Shown here: piece by piece, positions 54,700 through 64,000 of the stretch
How the letters are laid out: each line of letters opens with the position of its first letter
Numbering within the stretch: the first letter of the stretch is position 1
NCBI GenBank assembly: GCA_019918135.1
Contig: WBZZ01001686.1
Span: 1-64,000 of the forward strand
Origin: Paulinella micropora
Lineage: Eukaryota; Cercozoa; Imbricatea; Euglyphida; Paulinellidae
Length of the DNA stretch: 64,000 nt
Reading direction: 5' to 3'
Translations under genes and position numbers: made by a program
The notes under the pieces: model-generated
What the model was told of the DNA's origin: nothing
Seen by the model: only the letters and a program-made list of their open reading frames with translations
Databases searched by the model: none

Positions 54700-55920
54700 T
54701 TAGTGGATCTGTTGGGTCTTGTTCATTTTCATGTTCTTGTGGTTTGATCTTGTGCTCTGTGGGTGATTGTTGTGGATAATGTGGCTCTGGACTTGTGTGT
54801 GTAGGCTTGTATGTTTGTGATCCAGTGTATTCTTCTCCACATGCTCACTTTCATATGCGTACTCGTTCTCATTCGCATCGACATCATCATTCTCTATCTC
54901 CCCCTCAGCTTCATCAAACTGTGTTGTTGGGTGGTCGTTGTTGACGTTGTGTGGTGAATTAGGTGATTGAGGTGGTGACTGGGGTGGTGACGCTTGTGGA
55001 GATGTGTGTGGTTGCTCGCTCTCATTCTCATTCTCCCCCTCAAAGTCATCATTATCCCACGACACCAGTTTAGGAGGATGAGCTTGTTTACCGATTTTGT
55101 GAATATTGAATCTCAAATCTCTCACTCCGGAAATTATCTTCTTACCGTCCCATACGCGGTATAATTCCCGAAATAGATCATATCCAACTAGCATCACCTT
55201 CTTCCCTCTGTACTCTCCCTTCCGCACTTTAGTCTTAGGTACATGTAACACACCCATGCATCCTATTGGTTTTAAGTGAAAGAATGCTGGTTTTCTACCT
55301 AACAGCTGTTCATAAGGCGAGATTCCTTTGCGTTCCCTGTAAATTGCCGGTAGTATGTTGTGAATGGTTGTGGCTGCGTGTTCTAATTCTGCCCAGAATT
55401 GCGGCGGTAATTTAGCGTGATATCTCATTGCTCGTGCAGGCCCCGCCGTAATATCATTCACTTTTTCCGCGATAGGATTCCAGTCTTTATCGTTTGTCGC
55501 GGAAGTTTTCCAAATAAAGCGAATATTTTTCCACCACTTAATGACTTCCTCCGGAATATCAAATTCTTGATCTGCACGAATTTCTTTTACTTTGTTTCCT
55601 GTCTGTCTCTCATAAAAGGCTACAGCTTGTTTTAAACAATCTACAAACTCATTCTTATGGGCTAAATAAAAGTCAAGAATGAATAGTGAGTAGTCGTCGG
55701 TGACAGAAAATTTATACCGTTTACCACCTATTGATCTAGTTGCCCACGGTCCTAATGTGTCTATGTGTAGGATTATACCTGGCTTTTGGGCTCTTTCTAT
55801 CGTATTAACTGCAAAACGTGGCAAACGTTTAGACTTTCCTATCATGCAAGATTCGCAGAATCTCACATCACTCTCGTCACCAACTAACTTAATGTTGAAA
55901 ATTTTTGCCAATAGGCGCAT
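54700..55920 (-). pseudogene. Copia element 2 integrase region
   Basis: The N-terminal end has a zinc-finger remnant (FCESCMIGKSKRLP). The core follows with HIDTLGPWATRSIGGKRYKF, IRADQEFDIPEEV, KVNDITAGPARAM and QFWAELEHAATTIHNILPA. The copia-typical GISPYEQLLGRKPAFFHLKP and an acidic, Ser/Pro-rich tail come next. In the family this enzyme inserts the cDNA. Confidence 0.85.
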
Positions 55921-56119
55921 CTTTGTTAACCCATAATGCCCACAGGCATAATGCCCACAGGCATAATGAAAAGCTTGATTCCTATCTTTCTAGGTTTGTC
56001 TGACTTTCTGGGGTAAGCTTCGTATAATACTATATCTACGTGTAATTCTTTCTCTCTCTTATTTACTTCATGCTTACTTATCTCCTTTTTGTTGTCATTT
56101 GTGGGGCCTCCCTACCCTC

Positions 56120-56437
56120 CTACCCTCTTGTCGCGAAAGGATCATATCTTTCGTTGACTTTCAATGGTTCATCATATTCGTCATCCCATCTATATATCAT
56201 ACTTTTAGTTAACCTCCCCCTTACTAGAAAATCACTCTCGTTAATGTGGATGGGGTGTTTGAGTATTACTAGCTGTCCGTTTTGGTGGATGACTGATCTG
56301 TTGTGTTTGTGGTCCATCTGTCCTGTAGAGACTATGCTAACTGGCAAGGTAGTGTCGAGTAACATCTTCTTTTCTACTGCTCTAGGCCTTCCTTTCCCAT
56401 CTGTCACTGTCAGCCTAGCTCTTCCTGACTTACTCAA
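56120..56437 (-). pseudogene. Copia element 2 protease-side region
   Basis: A short frame with MLLDTTLPVSIVSTGQ and ILKHPIHINESDFLVRG has the layout of the copia protease-integrase junction. Moderate to low confidence. Confidence 0.5.
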
Positions 56438-56726
56438 CTCCCTCTCTCAATTACCTGTCAGTAGCTCTACCGGGTCTATCTCATCGACATCCATCAATCT
56501 GTCTTCCCTGCATGATATGTCTGTGCTTGCTCCACTATCCTGTACTGTCATGTCTCTCTTTTTCATCAATCTTTTTCTCACATGTATCAACACATGCTCG
56601 TCTCTCCTTCTGTCTCTGTCTCTGTTTCTGTCTCTAGTTCTCCCTCTCCTCTACCCTCACCTTCTCCCTCTTCTATGATTTGTGGAGGTGTAGTGATGGG
56701 ACTCTGTCTGACTGCTCTATCCAAGT

Positions 56727-58282
56727 AGACTGCTAAATGATTTCTCGCAAAGAAAATTCAGCTTGAAGTTTACGTGGACGCCATTTTCCGATGAGGAAGC
56801 AAAGAGAAAGCTATTCTCAGTCATTGCCCTCACGCACTCATTCATCAACATTTTAGCTATTTCATTATATCTTTGAAGGTGATGACGAAGTTTCGATGTT
56901 TGCGTGTTTGTTGTTTGTGTCGGTAGGAGTGCTGTGAATTGGTCTCGAAACTAGAGATTTGGAGTTGTGAGGTGGACCTACTTGGTTACCAAACTTGTTG
57001 GCAGAAGTGGGACCCAGTCGTGCTCTCCTCAACCACTCCACTCTCTCGCTCCTTCTTGCTCTGCCGGTCCGCTGACTAGAAAATATTATGTTTGCTAAAC
57101 TTTTTCTCATGTGTGTTGCGGAATAGTTCCGCAAAGAAGGAAAAATTGGCAGAATCAAACAGAAGACAAGACCACAGAACAAGAAAAGAACGAACAAAAG
57201 AACAATTACAAAAACAAAAAGAACCCTTTTATAGTAAAGAGCACTCACTTTGATAACAACAGACAACGACAAATCGAAAACGACGTGACTCTGATCCGTT
57301 GCTTTAATCCATATGGGGAACACTTATGATAAGAGCGATGATGATGAGGAGGAAAGAGAAAAAGAGGATGAGCAACCAACTCACCTCCCGGGTCTCAATC
57401 CCCAAGCCCTTTTAGGTGATCTAAAGACTCACCCTCAAAGGAGCGTTAGCGTAGGATGATGGAGAACACGGGAGTGTGGTTACTATCGCCACTCTCTTCC
57501 TCTCCCCACTAGGGGGAGGCATAGTAAGTGCGGTTAGTATCCGCCACTTCCGTGTTCTCCAGTCATCCTACTCTATCGCTCCTTGAGGTTGAGGTTCTTG
57601 ATCAGCTCAAATGGCGGAATAAAAAGACGCAAAAAACCGTGTAATGTTTCGGTTGATCAAAGGAGATATATGAAAATCACGCGACGTTATCTTATGTTCG
57701 ATATGCGGATATCACGCACACATTTGATCCAGATTACTGTTCGTTTTCGTTTGTGTCCGTGTCTGTTGTTCCCAATATCTTTCTTACTATCCAGAAACAG
57801 GGCTCTATGTGCCTTTGAATGTCTCATATTTCAGCTTTCGTTTTCGGGATCTTGCTTTCGTGATCCCTCATTTCTCCCTTTCGCAACTTTTCCGAAAATC
57901 ACCGGAAATTTCATCTATCTATTTTGCATCGCATCCGAGACACGTGACTTGAGTGTAGTTTGGAGCTGTTTTGGTCACGGTTATTGTCTCCACTTTCCCT
58001 TTGTTATCCAAGTATTGGTCTCCTGACTGCTTCCATACTCCGAAATTCTGTCTAGTTCGAGACCAATCACAGCACTCCTACCGACACAAACAACACACGC
58101 AACACATCAACCCTCCGTCATCACTTCAAAGATATAAATGTAGCTAAAAGTTACCTGAATTTATCCCGAAAGCTGGATGTAGCGCAATTCTTAAATAGCT
58201 TTCTCTTTGCTTCTCATCGGAAAATGGCGTCACACGTAAACTTTCAAGCTGAATTTTCTTTGCGAGAAATTCATTTAGCCAG
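56727..58282. repeat. ~1.56-kb inverted repeat centred near 57,507
   Basis: The left outer arm (about 56,727-56,970) reads as the reverse complement of the right outer arm (about 58,030-58,282). The shared phrases GCAAAGAAAATTCAGCTTGA and TGTCGGTAGGAGTGCTGTGA appear inverted at 58,2xx and 58,0xx. The middle parts (57.0-57.43 and 57.59-58.03) match weakly, and an inner 39-bp arm pair closes the centre. The right arm contains the end of gag, so the left arm is an inverted copy of element sequence. Confidence 0.75.
57433..57588. repeat. Cloverleaf-like fold at the centre of the inverted repeat
   Basis: The 39-bp arms 57,433-57,471 and 57,550-57,588 pair with about two mismatches and two one-base gaps. 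Between them lie three hairpins: 57,472-57,494 (GAGTG/CACTC), 57,499-57,519 (CCTCTCCCC/GGGGGAGG) and 57,526-57,549 (AAGTG.CGG/CCG.CACTT). The outer two hairpins share the loop GGTTASTATC. Confidence 0.8.
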
Positions 58283-58845
58283 TCTATATACCTCTCACTT
58301 GCCTTGGCCTCGTTCTCAAACTCTTCCTCTAACATGTACCTACCTGCTCCGGAAATGCATCCCCACTGATCTCTTACTGCTATCAACTCTTCAATGGGTC
58401 CTTTCGTCTTCTGTGTTCGCAGGAAGTTAGATACATTGTCTTTGGAAAAGGCCACAGACAGACATAACTGCAAAGCTTTCATCCTTTCATAATATTTCTT
58501 CTCTTTGCGGACAGCTGTCTTTCTTCTTGTATATTGTTTTCTACTTAGTCTTTTCCTTTTCCTCGCTTCTTTCTCTTTCCACTCTCTCTTTTGTTCTGCT
58601 GTCATTTTATCCCAATCTTCTGGTTGTTTGTGGTCTTCTTTCTTTGTCTGGGGTCTCACTCTTCCTCTCAGAGAGGTGTCTGACTCTTCATCTTCCTCAC
58701 TATCACTTATGGGCGAGTCTAGCTCTTCTAAGTCTTCTGCCGCCTTAGCCCTTGCTTCATCGTAAGGAAAATCCTTTTTGGCTTTAGCTGGGTCAGCCAA
58801 TGCCACAGATACCATCTCTGCCACGTGGACAGATACCTCCTGCAT
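58144..58845 (-). pseudogene. Copia element 2 gag region
   Basis: Charged gag-like frame of about 230 aa. An acidic part (LDSPISDSEEDEESDTSLRG) and a Lys/Arg-rich helix come first. A helical region with ALQLCLSVAFSKDNVSNFL follows, then ASERYIDWLNEFLAKKIQLE. No zinc knuckle was seen in this part. Confidence 0.6.
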
Positions 58846-58948
58846 GTGCTTCTGAAACTTGCTTGACCAAGGCCAAAAACTTTGGTCATCGCCCTCGAAT
58901 ATGGGACTTGACTCAATACGTGCTTCGGCACGCTTGCCTCCTTGTCAA

Positions 58949-58959
58949 GGCTCATAACC
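58949..58959 (-). promoter_or_regulatory. Primer-binding site of copia element 2 (half-tRNA type)
   Basis: GGCTCATAACC on the plus strand equals the anticodon arm of initiator tRNA-Met (CAT anticodon in the loop). It lies directly inside the 5' LTR. Confidence 0.65.
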
Positions 58960-59261
58960 AACGGAATCTATCTCTCAAACGCAGAGTTTAAGGAAGCTAC
59001 CCCGCTAAGGGTAAAGAATAACCGAAGCAAAGACTTTTAATAACTTTGGGTCACACAAAATGTGGTGACCTTAACAGAATGGTAATACTCATTTGTTCTA
59101 GGCATTCCAGACTATGATTCGCGAATACTCTAGAAGTGTCCTTGTCAGTAATAAAGGTATTAATAACTGTCCGGGCTATGAACCTGCCTATGACTAAGAC
59201 AATCCAAATTACCGGTAAATTGACTAGGTGGAGTAACGCTTATTAATAGTACATTACAACG
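58959..59261 (-). repeat. 5' LTR of copia element 2 (~303 bp)
   Basis: Pairs with 51,888-52,192. Shared phrases include GGGTCACACAAAATGTGGTG and GAACCTGCCTATGACTAAGA. Confidence 0.9.
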
Positions 59262-59550
59262 TAAATTATGTGCAAGTAGCAAATAGCAAAGGCAATGAGG
59301 TAGCAGTGGTAAATGAGACGCCTGTTGCAAGTTTTAATAGACAAGGTTGTACTAGAACCGGTCTCGGGCACGTGCATGTGTAACTTGCCGGGCACGTGCC
59401 AGGGTCGGCCGGACCTGACCCTGTTCCGGTTGTGATCTGCAGGGATACCTTGACCTGAGCGCGCACAGTATTGAGGGATGAAAAGTTTGGATCTAATGAG
59501 TGGATTGCAGTGCTACATTAATTGGAGTAGGTAATTTAATGTAAGGTTAT
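59262..59550. other. Gene-free stretch with small inverted repeats
   Basis: GGCACGTGC recurs inverted at about 59,368 and 59,391, and CAGGGTC/GACCCTG forms a hairpin at about 59,400-59,424. No gene seen. Confidence 0.5.
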
Positions 59551-59554
59551 ATGT

Positions 59555-59722
59555 GGTGTGCGTGCGTGTGTGTGTGTGTGTGTTTGTGTGTTTGTTTGTG
59601 TGTATGTGTTGTGTGTGTTGTGTGTGATGTGTGTTGTATGTATGTGTTGTGTATGTTTGTGTGTATGTGTTGTGTGTGTGTGTGTATATATACTGTGTGT
59701 GTGTGTGTAGGTGTGTGTTTGG
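59555..59722 (+). repeat. (GT)n microsatellite
   Basis: About 165 bp of GT with ATGT and TTGT interruptions. A-rich DNA without a gene follows to about 60,040. Confidence 0.95.
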
Positions 59723-60059
59723 TGTGTAACATTGTGTACAACAAAAAAAAGGGGGAAGGGGGGGTAAAAGAGAAAAGAACAAAAAAAATCAGAAATAAAT
59801 TAGAAAAAAAGAAGGCATAGCAAACAACAACAACAACAACAAAAAAAAATGTACATCCAAAAAAGTATATGCGTATAATATTGAAAAACTTCATTTTTTT
59901 CTTGAAATTCGTTGTGCTTTTTTTTCTTTTGTTTTTATTTGGTTTAAAGCAAAAAATAAATCAATAAATACAAAAAATATACCTAAAAAAAAACAGAAAA
60001 AAAGGAAAAAAAATGTATGTGGTGTCCTTATTAATTAAGAAAAAGAAGCAGAAACGAGT

Positions 60060-60600
60060 AGGTTGAGGTTGGGCTGGGTAAGCTGGGCTGGGGTAAGCTG
60101 GAAACCGGTGTTTTTCTACCTGTACCGGATAGGTTACCTGTACCTAAGGCGGGGCGGCGTGAGGGAGGGGCGGGGTCGGTGAGGAGAGTGTGTTTGTGAA
60201 GCGGGCAGTGTAGGTTGGAGGCAGGAAGGTGCAGGTTGGGCCGGGCAATGTTGGGAACTAGTGTTTTTCTACCTGTACGGAGAGGCTACCTGTACCTAAG
60301 GCGGGGCGGCGTGAGGGAGGGGCGGGGTTGGTGAGGAGAGTGTGTTTGTGAAGTGGGCAGTGTAGGTTGGAGGCAGGAAGGTGGAGGTTGGGCTGGGGTA
60401 AGCTGGGCTGGGGTAAGCTGGAAACCGGTGTTTTTCTACCTGTACCGGAGAGGCTACCTGTACCTAAGGCGGGGCGGCGTGAGGGAGGGGCGGGGTTGGT
60501 GAGGAGAGTGTGTTTGTGAAGTGGGCAGTGTAGGTTGGAGGCAGGAAGGTGGAGGTTGGGCTGGGGTGAGCGGGAAACCAGGCGGGTACCTACCTGAGAG
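60060..60600 (+). repeat. GC-rich tandem repeat of 150-170 bp, ~3.3 copies
   Basis: Units start with GTGTTTTTCTACCTGTAC at about 60,108, 60,261 and 60,428. They share GCGGGGCGGCGTGAGGGAGG and TAGGTTGGAGGCAGGAAGGT. Frames through them are repeat translations. Confidence 0.9.
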
Positions 60601-60933
60601 CCCACCTCGACCTGAGCCACAAAATTTTGGTTGAAAACTTTTTTGTAGAGAATTTGATTTCAATGTGTTTAGTGAAAACCTGGGGCAAAAAAGGATCCGG
60701 TTTGACTGAGATACGTTGAAAAGAAGTTTTTGAGGTTTTTTTGAATTCGTGGCCGTGAAAATTTTTTGAAATTAGGGGGATTTTTGAATTCGGGACATAA
60801 CACTGTCTCAGCATCCCGCCACCCATATCTCAAGGTTTGTACCTGGGTGCCCATTCCCAGTCTGGGTGCTTCCGCATAGCTGTTCCGCCCCCCACGGTAT
60901 CCCCCACGGTATCCCCCACGTTGGTCCCCTCTT

Positions 60934-62171
60934 CTATCCCGAGTCTTGCAGTGTTGCCCGATCTCCTCCCTGTTGGAAACGTCGGTACTGATCCCCCCGG
61001 TAGCTTTCGCTTCCCCCATAGTTATGTCGCTCCGTTGGTTTTGGCTGCGGCATCTTGAGCATCACCGCTGGTAAGGCAATCACACGATCTATCAGCGCCG
61101 GGTCGTCCTCGTGAAGAGTCCAGCTAATCGGATTGAAGTTGAGGTTCAAAGCCTGCCATCGAGCCTTCCCTTCCAACGTTATATCCGATAACGCCATTAC
61201 TTGTGCCACAATTTCCAAAAGCACCGATTTCGTCTCCTTATCCCTCCATAGCTTGGCCAAAACCACTGGGTATACTTGTCTCTTGCCGTGCAGTAGGCTG
61301 AGCCCCACAATGTTGACAAAGATATCCCGTAGTACCGCCCGCTTCGTCACCATAGCCTGCGCCGCGTCCTTCAACGCTTCGATTTCATCCCCGTTGTCCA
61401 GTAGCTGCGCGAACCCGTATACATCCGCGAACACAAAGTGGGCGGCATCCACTTTCCTTCCCACTTCCCTTCCCCTTATCTTTGAATTCTCGCTGAAAAG
61501 TGTCCTCCCATAACTTCTTGTCAGCCAAGCGTGTATGCTCATCCCCCGATCCCAGCAAACTTCCCAACAGGTAGCATATCTGTTCCGCCTTATCTCCACA
61601 CTGTGCCGCCTTAGCCTCCTTCTGCAATACCACGATAAACTTACGTAACTTGTTCATATAATCGCATTCATGTTGCTTACTCACGTCGATCGGCTTCTCC
61701 CCGTTCTCTGACTAACTGTGTCTGTCGCAGCTGTGTAAGGACTCTGTCCCTCTGTTCTTTCCCTCCAATCTTGGACTTGCTCGAACTGCGTCGTCGTCGA
61801 CGTCGTTTGTCCGAGTAGCCCCCGTCCCGTGACCCCGATCTGGACCGTGAGGCATCCGAGTCCGACCTCTCGTAATATCGTGCCCTTCGTCGTTCCTTCT
61901 TCTTCTTCTTCCGCTTCTCCGGCGATGATGCTTCTGACTCCGCCTTGACTACCGCCATTCGGATTCTTATCCACGTGTACCATCCCCGTACACACCCGTT
62001 CAATATGGACAACCCGAACACCAATTGTCGTATTTCCTTCTTTTTCGCCTCCTTCTCGTCATGCGATGCCGCATCTCCCATATCCGACGCTAGTAACTTG
62101 GACAAATGTGACTCTTTCCGAGCCATCCTCGCCGCCGCATCGGTTGTAGGCCCGGTCATGTATTCCTTCAT
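60934..62171 (-). pseudogene. Unrecognised broken coding region with RS-rich N-terminus
   Basis: Three overlapping minus-strand frames follow each other (62,171-61,677, 61,684-61,385 and 61,599-60,934). The first is Lys/Arg/Ser/Asp-rich, with an RS-like stretch (RRRRRRSSSKSKIGG). The second has KFIVVLQKEAKAAQCGDKAE. The third has a helical region with DIFVNIVGLSLLHGKRQVY and a Gly/Arg/Tyr-rich end. I do not recognise it. A retroelement gag or a spliced RNA-binding protein are both possible. It directly abuts copia integrase sequence at its right side. Confidence 0.35.
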
Positions 62172-64000
62172 GGCGTCATAAGCCTTCCCTTCCTAGGTCC
62201 TGTCGTGGCCGGTAGAATGTTGTGCAAGGTTGTGGCTGTATGCTCCATTTCTGCCCAAAACTGTGGATGCAAGTTAGTAATAGCCTCGTATCGCATGGCC
62301 CGGGCCGGTCCGCGGCCGGCTGCGATGTCATTGACCTTCTCAGCTATGGGATTGCCATCTTTGTCATCTGGAGCGCTAGTCTTCCAAATGAATTGAAGTG
62401 GCTTCCACCACTCTATGACTTCAGTTGGGACATTTACAACAGGCGACGGATAAGATGGCGGACGCACGGAAGGCTTGGGATGGGGCATTTTCCAGGAACC
62501 CGGCGGAAGAATTGGCGGACCTGATAGAGGCATACCATTCGGGTTTCGCACAAGGCATTACGAACATGGCTAGGCACTTCACCTCTTGAGAAATGCTTTG
62601 GCTACAAGCCAGCTATCCGACAACTAAAGCCTATAGGATGTTTAGGTGTAATGTATATAGGAAAGCAGGTAGGAAAAGGAAACTATAGGGGAAAACGCGT
62701 AATGTTGCTTGGATACGATGTGTTTAAGGAACTATAAAGAGTCTGGGATGGTCGTAAGGTCATCACAAACGTGCGTAATGCACGTTTAGACCCCAAGGTA
62801 GTTGGTAAGGAGGCTCACCCACCCAAAGAAGTCAGATGGGACGACGAGGAATCTGAGGGGGAGAGTAGTGACACCGGACAGCTAGAACAGCCACTAGACG
62901 AACCCGAACTTAAAGTTGAGGGGTAGTTTGACAAACAAGAGGAGTTACAGGAAGACAGGGGCACTTTTGGTCCAGATTCCAGTCTCCCATCAGAGTCGAA
63001 GGTAGAACTAGCTGACAACAAGGATGATGGGCTAACACCCGTCACATCGTTAGAGGCGCAAAGCCCCGAAGCAGACCACCCCAGGAGGAGGTACGTAGAG
63101 GGAGACGCGCCCAATAAGGGCCTCACTTGGGAGCAAAGTAATAAAATCACATCAGCTAACAATATTAGTGAGAGGGAAACGAGAAGCTAAGGTCAGGACA
63201 CTAGTTACACAACCACCTCCAGAAAGAAGGCAGCCGTTAAAGCAGCTACATTGACAGGAGAGAGAGATTTAGCGTGCCGGGAGTAGCTTTTGGAGAAGAA
63301 TGGGCTAAGGAAGAATATGGAGACAATTGGCAGTCAGTAAAACGAGAAGGAAAAGTCTTAGCACCATGCAAGAAAGGCGATAGCCTTAAACTCCGTAAAC
63401 TGCCTAAGCCCAGTCACTTCGTAGTCTTTGACGACGGTCAAGTAGAAAAGATGTTAGACAGCGAGATTAGGAAGTATAGGATAGATAGGATAAGACCAGT
63501 CGGAGAACTAGAGCACCCCGATATGTCCGTAGAAAGTATCGTAGAGGATCACACCACTGCGTTACTGTACCTGATATTGAAGGTACCAAAGACAATCGTA
63601 GATGAGGGCTTAACGCAAAAGAGTTGAAAGCAGGAATGGATAAAGAGATTGAAGCTCTAAAGTCTTTTAACACTTGCACGTGGGTAAGCCCAAGGAAGCT
63701 AAAGAGAAAGGAGTAAAACTAGTGAGACTCACATGGGTACATAAAGCTAAACTAGACGAAAAAGGACGTAAGTTCATTAAGTCAAGGTTAGCGCTGAGGG
63801 GAGATATGCTAGAGCCAGGAGTTCGCTATAACCCGGATCAATTGTTTGTACCTTGTGCAGCGCATCGCTCATTACTCTTTTTGTCTAAGCTTGCAGCATT
63901 GCATGGACATAAGCTATACGGTATAGACTTCAAAAATGCTTATCTAAATGCACGCATGCATGATCCCGTTTATGCTTATGCACCCGATGCGATAGACAGA
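62168..64000 (+). mobile_element. Ty1/copia element 3, partial, broken, running off the window
   Basis: Plus-strand copia sequence from about 62,575 holds the integrase end (KPIGCLGVMYIGKQVGKGNY), an acidic linker, GVAFGEEWAKEEYGDNWQSV, and the start of RT (VRLTWVHKAKLDEKG, LYGIDFKNAYLNARMHDPVY) to the window end. A neighbouring integrase-core piece (62,168-62,551) lies on the minus strand. Its motifs are close to those of element 2, so they are one lineage. Several breaks. No LTR is seen within the window. Confidence 0.8.

Larger units (their letters stand above)
51888..59261 (-). mobile_element. Ty1/copia LTR element 2 (minus strand), broken
   Basis: The ~7.4-kb minus-strand element has LTRs at 51,888-52,192 and 58,959-59,261. 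Order from the right: 5' LTR, primer site, gag, a large inverted repeat, protease, integrase, reverse transcriptase, RNase H, 3' LTR. The LTRs are ~96% identical by my count (about eleven differences), so it is moderately old. It carries several breaks, yet RT, IN and RH are easy to read. I see no target-site duplication. Confidence 0.9.

Noticed and set aside
57526-57549. tRNA-Asp D-arm relic
   Set aside because: GGTTAGTATCC resembles a D-arm, but no T-arm or acceptor pairing follows. The hairpin is better explained as part of the cloverleaf-like fold.
60258-60663. Pro/Leu/His-rich repeat protein
   Set aside because: Translation of the GC-rich tandem repeat with no independent support.

Overview
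This window looks like nuclear DNA of a eukaryote, most likely an alga or other protist. The reasons are a tRNA-derived SINE family, several Ty1/copia-type LTR elements with the copia-style half-tRNA primer site, abundant microsatellites, and an integrated Polinton-like virus of the kind known from algae and protists. I recognise no rRNA gene, no functional tRNA gene and no certain host housekeeping gene. The organism call is an inference; the sequence alone does not fix the phylum.

Layout. (1) About 1-18,727: a tandem array of a ~4.4-kb unit (partial, four full copies, partial). Copies are nearly identical in coding-like and non-coding parts alike, so amplification or homogenisation is recent. 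Two segments are flipped relative to the other copies: ~310 bp in unit 1 and ~2.7 kb in unit 4. Both have tiny inverted repeats at their edges. (2) About 18.7-20.7 kb: GC-richer satellite-like DNA with a ~297-bp tandem pair and five 54-bp units that all begin GTGGTCC and end GGACCAC. (3) About 20.86-38.48 kb: a ~17-kb GC-rich, gene-dense Polinton-like virus copy. Its terminal inverted repeats carry GA/CT microsatellites on their outer edges. Parts I recognise are an A32-type packaging ATPase, a tyrosine recombinase resembling telomere resolvases, VLTF3-like and VLTF2-like late transcription factors, a PCNA-like clamp, a ribonucleotide reductase large subunit, a small membrane protein, and a TVpol/UL9-type helicase fusion. 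No major capsid gene was recognised and the copy carries several breaks. (4) About 38.5-42.8 kb: a microsatellite zone (GATA, poly-C units, GGGGTATG, TTC, TAA) with three serial copies of a tRNA-derived SINE that were each inserted in a TAA/TTA tail. (5) About 42.8-64 kb: a graveyard of LTR elements. It holds a pol 3' fragment, copia element 1 (~44.66-51.89 kb, minus), copia element 2 (~51.89-59.26 kb, minus) lying against the truncated 5' LTR of element 1, and a third copia copy running off the right edge. Element 1 carries four tandem hairpins whose loops are conserved while their stems differ. Element 2 contains a ~1.56-kb inverted repeat with a cloverleaf-like fold at its centre.

How the parts fit. 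The virus copy has its own replication set (TVpol-helicase, clamp, ribonucleotide reductase), end-processing enzyme (resolvase-like recombinase), late transcription set (VLTF2- and VLTF3-like) and packaging motor. This is a more giant-virus-like late programme than I would expect in a 17-kb TVpol element. The rest of the window is repeat biology: tandem amplification with local inversions, SINE-in-tail nesting, and LTR elements packed end to end.
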